A stretch of DNA of 64,000 nt from the NCBI RefSeq assembly GCF_023062595.1, contig NZ_JALLAN010000005.1, positions 248,001-312,000 of the forward strand, in the 5' to 3' direction. Numbering within the stretch: position 1 is the stretch's first letter; each line of letters begins with the position of its first letter. The DNA is from Arthrobacter rhizosphaerae (GTDB lineage: Bacteria > Actinomycetota > Actinomycetes > Actinomycetales > Micrococcaceae). Shown piece by piece: positions 43,025-51,432 of the stretch. The notes below the pieces were generated by a model. The model was not told where the DNA came from, did no database searches, and saw nothing but the letters and a program-made list of their open reading frames with translations. Both the position numbers and the translations under genes were made by a program.

Positions 43025-44701
43025 TCAAGGCTTTAGCTCGACCTTTGTGAAAACCTCGTTTAAGACCGGGGAAGCCGGGTATTTGAGGACCCGGTCGGAG
43101 AGCGCGAGGGCGGAAATGGGGAACGCGATCGGCACAGCGGGGACCGACGCAGCGATCTGGTTGTTGATGGTGTGATACAGATCCGTTCGCTCCTGGCCCT
43201 CCGGGAGCCCTCGTGCCCGCTCAATCTTCGAGAAGACCTGGACGTCCTGATAGCCGAACTCTCCGTTCTTCTCACCAAACAGGGGTCCCACGAAGTTGTC
43301 CGGATCCGAGTACGAGCCGTTCCACCCCAGAAGATGCAGTGCATGATCGCCCGGAGACTGTACTTTTTGCAGGTACCCGTCTGACCATTCGATGGGTACG
43401 GGTTTGATGTTGAAGCCAACGGCCGTCAGTTCCCTGCTGATTTCCGCGTAGATCTTTTCCGGGGTGGGAAGGTACGGCCGGGTCACGTTCAGCGGGTAAT
43501 AGAACTTGAGTTGCTCGCCCTTGTAACCGGACTTGGCCAGGAGCGCCTTGGCCTTCGCCGGATCGTAGCCAAGGGTAGGCGCATCATTGTTGAACCCATT
43601 CAGCTTGGGCGGGACAAACTGCGCCGCCTCTGCCGTGTTGTCGATGTAGAACTTCCGGATCAGTGTGTCCTTATCCAGCGCCATTTCAATCGCCTGGCGT
43701 ACCTCGAGGTTTTGGAGGATCGGTATCTCCTGGTTCATGCCGAGGTACATCACGGAGAAGGGATCGCGCTGGATGATCTGCTTGCCTTGCTTGACCAGCT
43801 GATCAAAGTTGCCGACGGTGACGGCGTCATAGCCGTCGATTTTGCCGTCCAGCAGGGCCTGCAGCCTGGCCTGCGGGTGATCGTACGTGACAAAGTTGAT
43901 GGTGCCGATCTGGCCCTTGTCCCCCCAGTAGTCTTTGTTGCTGACGAGGGTAACTTTGGTGTTATCCCAGCCGCCAAAACTGTACGGGCCGGTGCCAACC
44001 GGGTGGGCGGCATACTTCGAGATTGCTGTGCCCTCACGGGTTTGATCCAGGACGTCAGCAGTTCCTTCCGCCATCGCTTTGGGGGAGGACATGCCGAAGG
44101 CCGGCAGGGTCAGGGCTTGCAAGAAGCCTGTGAATCGCTGGGTGAGGTCGATGCGGACATTGTCCGGGGCAAGTGCTGAGCAGCCCTTATAGATTGACAG
44201 CGAAGCCTGGTCAGAATGGGCTTCAAAGACGCTCTTGAAGGAACTTCCGGGGGCTTGCTGCCGCAGGGATGCGGGGAAGTTGAACCAGCGGTTGAAGTTG
44301 GTGCAGACGGATTTAGCATCGAAGGGGCTGCCGTCCTGGAACTTCACGCCGGTCCTGAGCTTGAAGGTGTAGCTTCGGCCGTTGTCCGTCTCGCTCCATT
44401 CCGTGGCAAGAAGGGGGGTGGGGAGCCCCGTAGTCTGGTCAACTCCCACGAGGCCCTCCAGGACCTGGCGGGTTACCCGGAAGGCTTCAACATCAGAGAC
44501 CAAAGCGGGGTCGAGCCCGAGGGGCTGCGCCGCTGTGCCGAAAGTAAAAGTGGCGGTGGGTCCGGTGGTGGCAAGAGCCGGGCTGGAGGACTGTGAAGGT
44601 GAGGGCGAAGGCAACGGTGCCCCCGTGCAGGAGACGAGCAATAACGCCAGGAGTGCGGCGCCGATGCTTCCTCTGACGCTGCGCGGTTTACTTCTGGGCA
44701 C
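43025..44701 (-). CDS. ABC transporter substrate-binding lipoprotein (peptide/nickel type)
   Basis: A 558-residue family-5 solute-binding protein. The signal peptide [14 protein letters not shown] ends in a lipobox Cys near residue 25, followed by a Ser/Pro-rich linker. The mature domain shows [51 protein letters not shown] and [12 protein letters not shown], typical of Opp/Dpp-type proteins that bind peptides or similar. No permease or ATPase genes are adjacent, so its partners must be elsewhere. AGGTGA precedes the GTG start. Confidence 0.9.
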   Translation of the reverse strand: MPRSKPRSVRGSIGAALLALLLVSCTGAPLPSPSPSQSSSPALATTGPTATFTFGTAAQPLGLDPALVSDVEAFRVTRQVLEGLVGVDQTTGLPTPLLATEWSETDNGRSYTFKLRTGVKFQDGSPFDAKSVCTNFNRWFNFPASLRQQAPGSSFKSVFEAHSDQASLSIYKGCSALAPDNVRIDLTQRFTGFLQALTLPAFGMSSPKAMAEGTADVLDQTREGTAISKYAAHPVGTGPYSFGGWDNTKVTLVSNKDYWGDKGQIGTINFVTYDHPQARLQALLDGKIDGYDAVTVGNFDQLVKQGKQIIQRDPFSVMYLGMNQEIPILQNLEVRQAIEMALDKDTLIRKFYIDNTAEAAQFVPPKLNGFNNDAPTLGYDPAKAKALLAKSGYKGEQLKFYYPLNVTRPYLPTPEKIYAEISRELTAVGFNIKPVPIEWSDGYLQKVQSPGDHALHLLGWNGSYSDPDNFVGPLFGEKNGEFGYQDVQVFSKIERARGLPEGQERTDLYHTINNQIAASVPAVPIAFPISALALSDRVLKYPASPVLNEVFTKVELKP

Positions 44702-44770
44702 TCGCTGATCACCTCGGGACGGCTGGGCGCTCCGCGGACTGCAGAACAGTCATTAGTCTAATTGACCTCC

Positions 44771-44810
44771 AGCCAACAGGACCCGCACCTGGGTGCGGGC
44801 CCTGTTGGCT
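44771..44810 (-). terminator. Hairpin after the fasciclin gene
   Basis: A 40-base inverted repeat: arms AGCCAACAGG/CCTGTTGGCT (10 bp), one A-C mismatch, inner CCCGCAC/GTGCGGG (7 bp) and a 4-base loop. It lies downstream of the minus-strand fasciclin gene and upstream of the binding-protein gene. No strong T run follows, so termination may be partial. Confidence 0.75.
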
Positions 44811-44876
44811 GCTGGGCAGGTCCGGGGAGTCAGGCCGGTACCGCGGCAGGAGGCAGGTGGACAGCCGGGATGCCGG

Positions 44877-45551
44877 TTACTTCGGCATCAGGACGGTATC
44901 CACCATGTAAACGGTGGCGTTGGCGGTTTGGACTCCGCCGCAGATGACACCGGCGTCATTGACCTTGAGGGCGTCCTTGGAACCGGTCACTGTTACTGTG
45001 CCACCCTGGACCGTGGTGTGGGTTCCCACGATTTCATCAGGCGAGATCTGACCGGGTACCACGTGGTAGGTCAGGATCTTGCTCAGCAGGGCATCGTCGG
45101 TCTTGAGGGTCTCGATGGTGGCCGCATCGATTTTCGCGAAGGCATCGTCAACGGGAGCGAAAACAGTGAACTCGCTGCCATTGAGGGTGTCCACGAGGTT
45201 GACTTTGGGATTCAGCTTGCCCGAAACGGCTGCGGTGAGGGTGGTAAGAATCGGGTTGTTGGAGGCTGCGACAGCAACTGGATCCAAAGCCATCCCGGCA
45301 ACCGAACCGGCGCCGTCGGGGACCTGGGCGGCGTAGCCTGCGCACCCGGCACCGACCAGGTTTGCAGCCGGATCCATCATTTTCGATTCTGTGGCTGTCG
45401 GGCTGGGTGCCGGGGCCATGGTGGAGGCGGAAACTTCAGGAGCCGCAGAGCCGGGAGCCGTGCTGGCAGTTCCGCCACAGGCAGTGAGGCTGAGCAGGGC
45501 TGCGGCGGCAACACCTGCAACGGTGAAAGATGTGCGCTTGATGGACTGCAT
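44877..45551 (-). CDS. Fasciclin (FAS1) domain lipoprotein
   Basis: A 224-residue surface lipoprotein. The signal peptide [16 protein letters not shown] ends in a lipobox Cys near residue 25; a Ser/Pro/Thr/Ala linker leads to one FAS1 domain (residues ~85-222) with [43 protein letters not shown] (H1) and [15 protein letters not shown] (H2) and the closing [13 protein letters not shown]. It resembles mycobacterial MPT70/MPT83-type proteins involved in adhesion. ATG 45551 follows AAGGAGAATCGAA; longer frames upstream run through the tRNA gene and are not credible. Confidence 0.92.
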   Translation of the reverse strand: MQSIKRTSFTVAGVAAAALLSLTACGGTASTAPGSAAPEVSASTMAPAPSPTATESKMMDPAANLVGAGCAGYAAQVPDGAGSVAGMALDPVAVAASNNPILTTLTAAVSGKLNPKVNLVDTLNGSEFTVFAPVDDAFAKIDAATIETLKTDDALLSKILTYHVVPGQISPDEIVGTHTTVQGGTVTVTGSKDALKVNDAGVICGGVQTANATVYMVDTVLMPK

Positions 45552-45748
45552 TTCGATTCTCCTTGATTGGGCCGATCTGAACCTGAGCCAGACCGTCTTC
45601 TGTCTGTTCATGCCGTAAATCCGACTGGCAGACACCGTCTTGCTTGGTGCCTCACTGGGTATTCGGCTTTTTGGGACCGACGGATGGGTCCAAGGGAGAG
45701 AATCTTTTTCGGCTTGTTTTCGGTTAGGAGTCCGGCCCTTAAATTGAC

Positions 45749-45776
45749 GGAGCCCCGGCCGTAAGGCCGGGGCTCC
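45749..45776 (-). terminator. Terminator of tRNA-Leu
   Basis: A perfect 12-bp stem (GGAGCCCCGGCC 45749-45760 with GGCCGGGGCTCC 45765-45776) and a GTAA loop lie just 3' of the tRNA-Leu gene on the minus strand, followed by the AT-rich GTCAATTTAAGG. Confidence 0.85.
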
Positions 45777-45793
45777 CAAGATCTGACTCACAG

Positions 45794-45875
45794 TGCGCAA
45801 GGGGGGACTTGAACCCCCACGCCCGAAGGCACAGGAACCTAAATCCTGCGTGTCTGCCAATTTCACCACTCGCGC
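45794..45875 (-). tRNA. tRNA-Leu (anticodon TAG)
   Basis: On the minus strand the acceptor arms GCGCGAG (45875 inward) and CTTGCGC pair with one G-T wobble. A CAGGA/TCCTG anticodon stem encloses TTTAGGT, giving anticodon TAG (reads CUN). The long variable arm and the T arm GGGGG-TTCAAGT-CCCCC mark a class II leucine tRNA. CCA is not encoded. The discriminator base is A. Confidence 0.95.
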
Positions 45876-45952
45876 TTGGCGTCGCCGTCGGAGCAGTAGC
45901 GTCAATCGCTAGAGCCCGACGGCGGATGCCAGCCTTTATTGTATCGTCCGGA

Positions 45953-46426
45953 TCAGCTGTCCAGCTTCAGGTCACGGCGCAGCTTTGCTACATGACCCGT
46001 TGCCCTGACGTTGTACTGGGCAACTGCAACCTTGCCGTCGGGGTCAACGACCACTGTGGAGCGGATGAGGCCGTCATAGGTACGGCCATAGTTCTTCTTC
46101 TCTCCCCAGGCAGCATAGGCCTCGGCCACCGCGTGGTCCTCGTCGGACAGCAGGGGAAACGTGAGCCCCTCCCGGTCGGCGAACCGGGCGAGTTTGTTAA
46201 CCGGATCGGGTGAGATGCCCAGGACCTCGTAGCCGGCAACCTGGAGTGAAGCCAGGTTGTCACGGAAATCGCAGGCCTGCTTGGTGCAGCCCGGAGTCGA
46301 CGCTGCGGGATAGAAGTAGACCACGGTGCTGCGGCCGCGGTATTCCGAGAGGCTGACGTCCTTGCCCGTACTGTCTTTCAAGGTAAATTCGGGTGCTTTG
46401 GCTCCCGGTATGAGACGTTCAACCAC
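45953..46426 (-). CDS. bcp: Thioredoxin-dependent peroxiredoxin (BCP/PrxQ type)
   Basis: A 157-residue cytosolic peroxidase that reduces H2O2 and organic peroxides with thioredoxin. VYFYPAASTPGCTKQACDF holds the peroxidatic Cys47 and resolving Cys52, the BCP spacing. LSDEDHAVAEAYAAWG and RSTVVVDPDGKV are also typical. GTG 46426 is chosen since GGAGAAAAAA ends 6 bases upstream; the frame opens earlier but only with unrelated residues. The gene is divergent from a MarR regulator. Confidence 0.93.
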   Translation of the reverse strand: MVERLIPGAKAPEFTLKDSTGKDVSLSEYRGRSTVVYFYPAASTPGCTKQACDFRDNLASLQVAGYEVLGISPDPVNKLARFADREGLTFPLLSDEDHAVAEAYAAWGEKKNYGRTYDGLIRSTVVVDPDGKVAVAQYNVRATGHVAKLRRDLKLDS

Positions 46427-46501
46427 TTTTTTCTCCTTCGAAACTTTTAGGACACTCAAGCCTAATGACCTTGGGAGTCAAGGACCGAATCGGACGCTCG
46501 C

Positions 46502-46507
46502 TATACT
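46502..46507 (+). promoter_or_regulatory. -10 box of leaderless MarR-type regulator gene
   Basis: TATACT ends 7 bases before the ATG at 46515 and no ribosome site is present. It lies in the short divergent gap with the peroxiredoxin gene, so regulator binding could affect both. Confidence 0.55.
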
Positions 46508-46514
46508 AAGTGGT

Positions 46515-47006
46515 ATGCCTGATATGGATCGCTGGCCCACTGGGCGCCTATTGTCCACGGCGGCGCGCCTCGTTGAGCATTCCTGGAATGAAAAACTGGG
46601 TGCTATCGGACTGACGCACGCCGGGGTCATCGCCATGGAAGTGCTGTCCCTCAACGGCCCCATGACGCAGGCGCAACTTGCCCAGTTGGTACGAGTCCAG
46701 GCGCAGACCATGGGTAAAACGCTCAGCCGGCTCGAGGCGCACGGGCACATCCGCAGGGAACGCAGCACGTCGGACCGGCGCAGCCATGTAGTCACCCTCA
46801 CAGATCGTGGAAGCGAGGCCGTATCAGCGGCGGCGGACATGGAACGTTCTGTGCTGGCATCGGCATCCATTGACCCCGATGTCCTCCGGCAGGAGTTGAG
46901 GGCAGTCGTGGTGGAGCTCGCCAAACGATTCTCGTCCCCTGAAACCAAGGCGATTGTTGCAAGTGCCGAATCCGGCATGCCTGTGGATGTTAACCAGGTT
47001 GTCTAA
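46515..47006 (+). CDS. MarR family transcriptional regulator
   Basis: A 163-residue winged-helix protein. The helix-turn-helix is MTQAQLAQLVRVQAQTMGKTLSRLEAHGHIRR and the wing STSDRRSHVVTLTDRG, both typical. Being divergent from a peroxiredoxin gene, with only 88 bases between start codons, it could be an oxidation-sensing regulator, but it has no Cys residues in the sequence I can see, so a thiol switch is unlikely. Effector unknown. Confidence 0.87.
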   Translation: MPDMDRWPTGRLLSTAARLVEHSWNEKLGAIGLTHAGVIAMEVLSLNGPMTQAQLAQLVRVQAQTMGKTLSRLEAHGHIRRERSTSDRRSHVVTLTDRGSEAVSAAADMERSVLASASIDPDVLRQELRAVVVELAKRFSSPETKAIVASAESGMPVDVNQVV

Positions 47007-47122
47007 GCCGGTTGTTTGACTGAGGGCACGCTGAGGACGCGGAAACGGGCTGTTGACGCGTAAATACAGGTGTCCCTAGACCATTTGCGCGTCCCTGGGC
47101 CAATTGTGCGGCGGCCTGCTGC

Positions 47123-47842
47123 TCAGCTGCGAAGGGAGGCTACAGCCTGGGTTGCGGCCTGGATACTTTCCCAACCGCGCCGTCCGGCCACCACGGTACG
47201 TCCGTCAAGCTCGACACCTTTGTTCTGCAGGATCGCCACCAAGGTAGCGTCCACAATGTCATCTCGCAGCTCGCCCAACCATGGCCCGCGGATGGTCGGC
47301 ATGACCGGAACACGCGCCCGGATGGTCAGCAAGTGTCCGCCTACCAGAGCCGCTACGAAGCAGATGATCCCGATGATGAGGAGCTTCAGATAGTTCTCCT
47401 GGTCAGTGGCCACAATGTAAGCCGACGGCGTGATGAGGGCGGCCATGAGCCCCAGACGCATCGCCAGAATCGTGCGGGCACTGCCGGACGCCCTTCGGCG
47501 GGCTAAGATCCCCTCCAGCTGCTTGTCACGGACAGCCTGCGCCTTCAGCCGCCACTGCCGCTGGCTGCCGAGGTGGAGTTTGACAAGGGCACGGGCCGCG
47601 GCCAGCTCCGCCGGATGGTTTTTCCGCAGGGCGGCCACCACAGGATCAGGGGCGTCCGCCCAGGTACCGCCGAGCCGACGGTCGGTGGCGCCGGCCAAGT
47701 CGTCCAGGCCAAGCCTGGCGGCCCCTTCGGCTGTTTCCTCGACACGGACGGTGACGGCCGGCGTGGAGTGGTAAGTGGACGCTTGTTCTGATCGGTGCCC
47801 GTAACGTGGCGAGCCGTCGGCCAGATGATATTCGTTGCCCAT
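47123..47842 (-). CDS. Uncharacterised membrane protein with two helices
   Basis: A 239-residue protein I do not assign to a family. Residues 1-120 are soluble and basic-helical (GSQRQWRLKAQAVRDKQLEG); two hydrophobic segments lie at about 125-145 and 150-170 (YLKLLIIGIICFVAALVGGHLL); the last ~65 residues are soluble again. Several features (GAARLGLDDLAGATDRRLGG) recall small actinobacterial membrane proteins of unknown role. GGGGGGAACAC precedes the ATG. No neighbour suggests its job. Confidence 0.7.
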   Translation of the reverse strand: MGNEYHLADGSPRYGHRSEQASTYHSTPAVTVRVEETAEGAARLGLDDLAGATDRRLGGTWADAPDPVVAALRKNHPAELAAARALVKLHLGSQRQWRLKAQAVRDKQLEGILARRRASGSARTILAMRLGLMAALITPSAYIVATDQENYLKLLIIGIICFVAALVGGHLLTIRARVPVMPTIRGPWLGELRDDIVDATLVAILQNKGVELDGRTVVAGRRGWESIQAATQAVASLRS

Positions 47843-48129
47843 GTGTTCCCCCCAAAGTTGTGATCCGGCGCTGACAGTTTGGTTGCCTCACGTCTGACCT
47901 GCCGGCGTCTTTGCCTCTTACGGGGTTCATTGTCCACGGCGGTGACGCCTGCTCGTATTTGTTACGACTGCGTTGGGTTCACCCTGCCACGATGACGACA
48001 TCACAGCCATGTGTCGCGGAGAGCCGTTCAATGCCCCAGACATTCTTCTCTGCGGCTCTTCTCGCTCTGTGAACCTCAGCCGCTCGGACCTAGTATTCTC
48101 GTCTCTAAGACAGCGAGCGTGGGGGAGCA

Positions 48130-48477
48130 ATGACGGAGACGTCGATTGGTGATCACCGGACAACTGAAGACGCCAGATCGCGTGAGCAGGTCAGCGTGCC
48201 GGCATGGGAGGCAAAGTTCAAACTGAGCGAAAACCCTGAGGAGTTCGCTCACCTGGTGTGCTGCCGGGACTTGGATTGGCGTCAGGCCTTATGCGGCTAC
48301 GTCGAGGAAGATCCGACGCTCATGTACGAAGCGGAAAATATCTGCACGATGTGTGTCGACACGGCCACAAGGATGGGCGCTGCATTGGATTCCGGCCAAT
48401 GCCCCATAGACAACCAGCGATGCCCTCCGGAGGAGGAAATTGACAAGCTGATTACTGAGCGCGCCTCCAGGACCTGA
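48130..48477 (+). CDS. Small cysteine-rich hypothetical protein
   Basis: A 115-residue soluble protein with seven cysteines, in HLVCCRDLDWRQALCG, ENICTMCVDTA and DSGQCPIDNQRCPP. The CxxC and CC pairs suggest a zinc or redox site, but I do not recognise the family. The rest is acidic. GGGGGAGCA precedes the ATG, a good ribosome site. It stands alone between two minus-strand genes, 286 bases after the last start; that gap has no other feature I can support. Confidence 0.65.
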   Translation: MTETSIGDHRTTEDARSREQVSVPAWEAKFKLSENPEEFAHLVCCRDLDWRQALCGYVEEDPTLMYEAENICTMCVDTATRMGAALDSGQCPIDNQRCPPEEEIDKLITERASRT

Positions 48478-48582
48478 ACTTTTGCAGGATCGGTCGCAGC
48501 CTGGGGCTGGCGCTGGTACTTTCGCCATGCAAATGAGGATCACGCCAGACCCTAAAGCAACAGCGTCATTCCGGGGCAAAAC

Positions 48583-48626
48583 AAAACCCCGCCTCGCTGG
48601 CCGGATGGCCTGCAAGACGGGGTTTT
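48583..48626 (-). terminator. Terminator of tRNA-Lys
   Basis: AAAACCCCG and CGGGGTTTT form the outer stem (48583 to 48626) with an inner GGCC/GGCC pairing. On the minus strand it follows tRNA-Lys and is succeeded by GTTTTG. Confidence 0.8.
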
Positions 48627-48630
48627 GGCT

Positions 48631-48706
48631 TGGTGCACCCCCCGGGACTCGAACCCGGAACCCATTGATTAAGAGTCAATTGCTCTGCCAGTTGAGCTAG
48701 AGGTGC
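48631..48706 (-). tRNA. tRNA-Lys (anticodon CTT)
   Basis: On the minus strand the acceptor GCACCTC (starting at 48706) pairs with GGGGTGC, followed by discriminator A and an encoded CCA. The anticodon stem ATTGA/TCAAT encloses CTCTTAA, giving CTT (reads AAG). D arm and T arm (CCGGG-TTCGAGT-CCCGG) are complete. Confidence 0.95.
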
Positions 48707-48823
48707 AGCTGTTGTTTCGTATTTCGGAAGGCGGTTTATTTCCCCCGTTGTTCTTCGCAACGACATGAAACTCTACACGAGAATCGGCGCCGTGTGAAAT
48801 CGGAAGGGACTCGTCCGTGGCGG

Positions 48824-49978
48824 CTACCCGGGGATGTCCAGAACCAGTATGGAATCAGGGTTTTGGTTGTTCGTGAGGGCCCACAATGATCCGTCCGGGG
48901 CGAGAGATACATCGCGGATCCGCCCATACTCCCGTGTGAAATAGCTCACCGGATTTCCGGCTTTGTCGCCCCTCAGGGGTACGGACCACACTCGCTGACC
49001 CCGCAACGCTCCGAGGTAGGCCGTGGAGCCGATGATTTCCAGGCCGCTCGGCGATGATTCCGCAGTTGAAGGCCAAACCACCGCGGCATCGATAAATTCG
49101 CTGCGGCCCGGGCTTCCTGTGACGTTTGGCCAACCGTAGTTGCCCCCGGGGACGATGAGATTCAGCTCGTCGTTGACGTCGGGCCCAAATTCGCTGGCCC
49201 AGAACCGTCCCTGGCTGTCCCAGGCGAGTCCCTGAACGTTGCGGTGTCCGATGCTGTAGACCGGATTGTCTCCGAAGGGATTCCCCGGTGCGGGACGGCC
49301 GTCAGGAGTCAACCGGAGGATCTTTCCACCGAGGGCGTTGGGATTCTGGGGCTGATCGCGGCGCTGGGAGTCTCCGGTGCCGACGTAGAGGAATCCGTCA
49401 GGGCCGAACCGGATGCGTCCGCCGTTGTGGGTGGAAGCTTTGGAGATCCCCGAAAAGATGACTTCCGGCGTGCCGGCCTCCAGGGACTGCTCACCAGTTT
49501 CGTTGAGCCTAAGCCGCGCAATCCGGTTGTCGTCCTGGGCGGTGAAGTACAGATAGAGGTATCGATCCGAATTGAAACCGGGGGACAACGCAAGGCCCAG
49601 CAAGCCACCTTCACCACCGGGAACCACACCCGGAACCCGTCCGATCTCCCGGCTCTGACCGTCCCGGACACTCTTGAGGATGGCGCTGTCGCGCTCGGAT
49701 ATCACCGCAGTGCCGTCAGGAAGGAAAACCGTCGACCACGGCAACTGGAGTCCGACGTCGATCTTCCCGGCTACCCGGGGTGGCTGATCCGGAGTGACGG
49801 TCGTCGCTGACTGCCCGGGCGTGGCGGTTGAGGTTGGCGACGGTGCGTTGCCCGTTGGAGTGCCACCATCACCGTCGGCGGTACAGGATGAGACAGAGAG
49901 CGAAAGGGCCAGGAGAGCGACCGCCACGCCTGATCCGCTGCCGGCACGGTTCGCAGGACCCTCTCTCAAGGCCGGCAA
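48824..49978 (-). CDS. PQQ-dependent sugar dehydrogenase-type lipoprotein
   Basis: A 384-residue beta-propeller protein of the glucose/sorbosone dehydrogenase family. The signal peptide VALLALSLSVSSCTAD has a lipobox Cys near residue 32, then a Thr/Pro-rich linker. The domain has LPWSTVFLPDGTAVISERD, GGEGGLLGLALSPGFNSDRYLYLYFT, THNGGRIRFGPDGFLYVGTGD and YSIGHRNVQGLAWD, with the conserved GEGGLLG and HNGG motifs. Electron acceptor and sugar are unknown. The TTG start at 49978 is uncertain. Confidence 0.85.
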   Translation of the reverse strand: MPALREGPANRAGSGSGVAVALLALSLSVSSCTADGDGGTPTGNAPSPTSTATPGQSATTVTPDQPPRVAGKIDVGLQLPWSTVFLPDGTAVISERDSAILKSVRDGQSREIGRVPGVVPGGEGGLLGLALSPGFNSDRYLYLYFTAQDDNRIARLRLNETGEQSLEAGTPEVIFSGISKASTHNGGRIRFGPDGFLYVGTGDSQRRDQPQNPNALGGKILRLTPDGRPAPGNPFGDNPVYSIGHRNVQGLAWDSQGRFWASEFGPDVNDELNLIVPGGNYGWPNVTGSPGRSEFIDAAVVWPSTAESSPSGLEIIGSTAYLGALRGQRVWSVPLRGDKAGNPVSYFTREYGRIRDVSLAPDGSLWALTNNQNPDSILVLDIPG

Positions 49979-50041
49979 GTATCCGCCCCCGACTGCATGT
50001 TGTTTTACTCCGGAATCACGGGTGGCAGCGGAAGGACATCG

Positions 50042-51118
50042 TCAAAGCCGGGTCCGGCGTGGGGGACGGAAGCCTGCCGCCTCGGCGTGGGCCACGGACT
50101 CAAACCAGACGCCAGCGGGGGCGTCCTTATAGGCCGGATTGGTTTCCTCGAAGTACGTCATGGTTTCCGCGTCGCCTTTGACTGTGTATCCGTCGGGGCC
50201 CGAACCGTCGGCTGCAGCTGCGGCTGAACCCTCGCCATAGGGCTGCTCTACGGCCAGATGTCCGCTGGGCTCGGCTGTATGGCTCAGGGAGGACTCGGTC
50301 ACGGCTGAGGATTCAGCACGCTGCAGGGTTTCCTCATCGGGGTCCAGGGCGGCGTCGGGAACTGGAGTGTTGGCTGGTGTCGCTGCGGTTGCGGCTGTCT
50401 CTCTGGGGGCTGCCTCTGACTGCGCTGATTCTACTGTCTCCGCTTCTGGCGACTCGGCCGCCGCAGACTCGGCACCAGGGAGCGTTGGCGAATGAGCCCC
50501 GGTGTACTCGTGATGGTGTTGGTCATGGTGGTGTTCATGGGGAGCCGGCATGGACTGCCCAGGTGCCGAAGTGCTGCCCTCCGACCACTGTGCTTCCCAT
50601 TCAGCCTTGTCCGCGTCTTCGGCCTTGTCCTTTGCCGTGCGGGCTGCGGAAGCGGAGTGCGTGCTTGTGGTTTCGACGTCGGTGTCCCAATCGTCAACGT
50701 CCCCGCCATCGGGCGCCGGAGCCTCGGCCCAGTCAGCCTCGCTGCGCGCCGTATCGGACGTGGGCGCTTGTTCTGCGGGCCTGGGGCCAGTGGAGGCGGC
50801 TGGGGTGGTTGGTTCAGACGGCGCCGGATAGGCCGAGCTTCCGGAACTTTCACTTTCTCTGGCTGGCGTTGCGGGTGTGGGCGCTGAAGCTGTGGCTGCG
50901 GGCGTAACGGGCGCCGCGGCGGCCGCTTCAGGGGTGCTCGGCGCTGCAGCAACGGGAGCTTGGCCTGTGGTCTGGCCTCCTACGGATTGCATCCGCGCCT
51001 CTGAGGCCTCTGCCGCCCGGTCTGACGCCATGGCGGAGCCTCGGCTGTTGCGGTTGAGCAGCCACCACACAACGGCCACGATGAGAATGATGACAATGAC
51101 CCAGATAAGCCAATCCAT
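50042..51118 (-). CDS. Membrane-anchored protein with C-terminal sunset domain
   Basis: A 358-residue protein. Residues 3-20 (LIWVIVIILIVAVVWWLL) are a membrane anchor; residues ~30-300 are a low-complexity Ala/Pro/Thr/Glu-rich region with a His-rich patch (PHEHHHDQHHHEYTGAH) around residue 205; the last ~50 residues (GYTVKGDAETMTYFEE and WFESVAHAEAAGFRPP) match the sunset domain, an actinobacterial module seen at C-termini, often of membrane or lectin-like proteins. Its function is unknown. The His patch may bind metal. Confidence 0.75.
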   Translation of the reverse strand: MDWLIWVIVIILIVAVVWWLLNRNSRGSAMASDRAAEASEARMQSVGGQTTGQAPVAAAPSTPEAAAAAPVTPAATASAPTPATPARESESSGSSAYPAPSEPTTPAASTGPRPAEQAPTSDTARSEADWAEAPAPDGGDVDDWDTDVETTSTHSASAARTAKDKAEDADKAEWEAQWSEGSTSAPGQSMPAPHEHHHDQHHHEYTGAHSPTLPGAESAAAESPEAETVESAQSEAAPRETAATAATPANTPVPDAALDPDEETLQRAESSAVTESSLSHTAEPSGHLAVEQPYGEGSAAAAADGSGPDGYTVKGDAETMTYFEETNPAYKDAPAGVWFESVAHAEAAGFRPPRRTRL

Positions 51119-51432
51119 AGCAAAGCCTTTCCCTCAATAACCAACGTGCCGATGCTCGACGTTACGTCCGCGTCAAGGTGACTGTCTAGGTTTGTCAACG
51201 GCGTCAACAACCATTCATCCCGGATGGCACCAGGGATGTCATCGAAGGATTCGTCTGAGCGTGGCATCCGAGGCGCTCAAGTGACAAACGCCACATCCGG
51301 CAAGAGGTTGCAAGCCTAAGTCTCAGCATGCGGGACAGACGTCCACCATATGGTCGAAATATTCCTGCCTTTTAGCCTTAACTCGCGTTGGCAGGTCGAT
51401 AGGGCCCTCTCGGGAGCCATAGACTTTGACCC
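51119..51432. other. Gene-free gap upstream of ilvD
   Basis: Holds the ilvD -10 box at its right end and a perfect 10-bp palindrome ACCATATGGT at 51345-51354. No hairpin-T-run attenuator or T-box pattern was seen here, unlike before ilvB. No open frame of credible composition. Confidence 0.6.
51420..51425 (+). promoter_or_regulatory. -10 box of leaderless ilvD promoter
   Basis: TAGACT ends 7 bases before the ilvD ATG at 51433, and no ribosome site is present. No good -35 box was found at the usual distance. Confidence 0.5.

Noticed and set aside
45552..45905. N-terminal extension of the fasciclin gene upstream of its signal peptide
   Set aside because: The extension reads through the tRNA-Leu gene and its terminator; the lipoprotein signal and a good ribosome site support the start at 45551.
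51119..51432. T-box or attenuator before ilvD
   Set aside because: No leader peptide rich in branched-chain codons, no terminator with a T run and no T-box core were seen; a leaderless promoter explains the gap.
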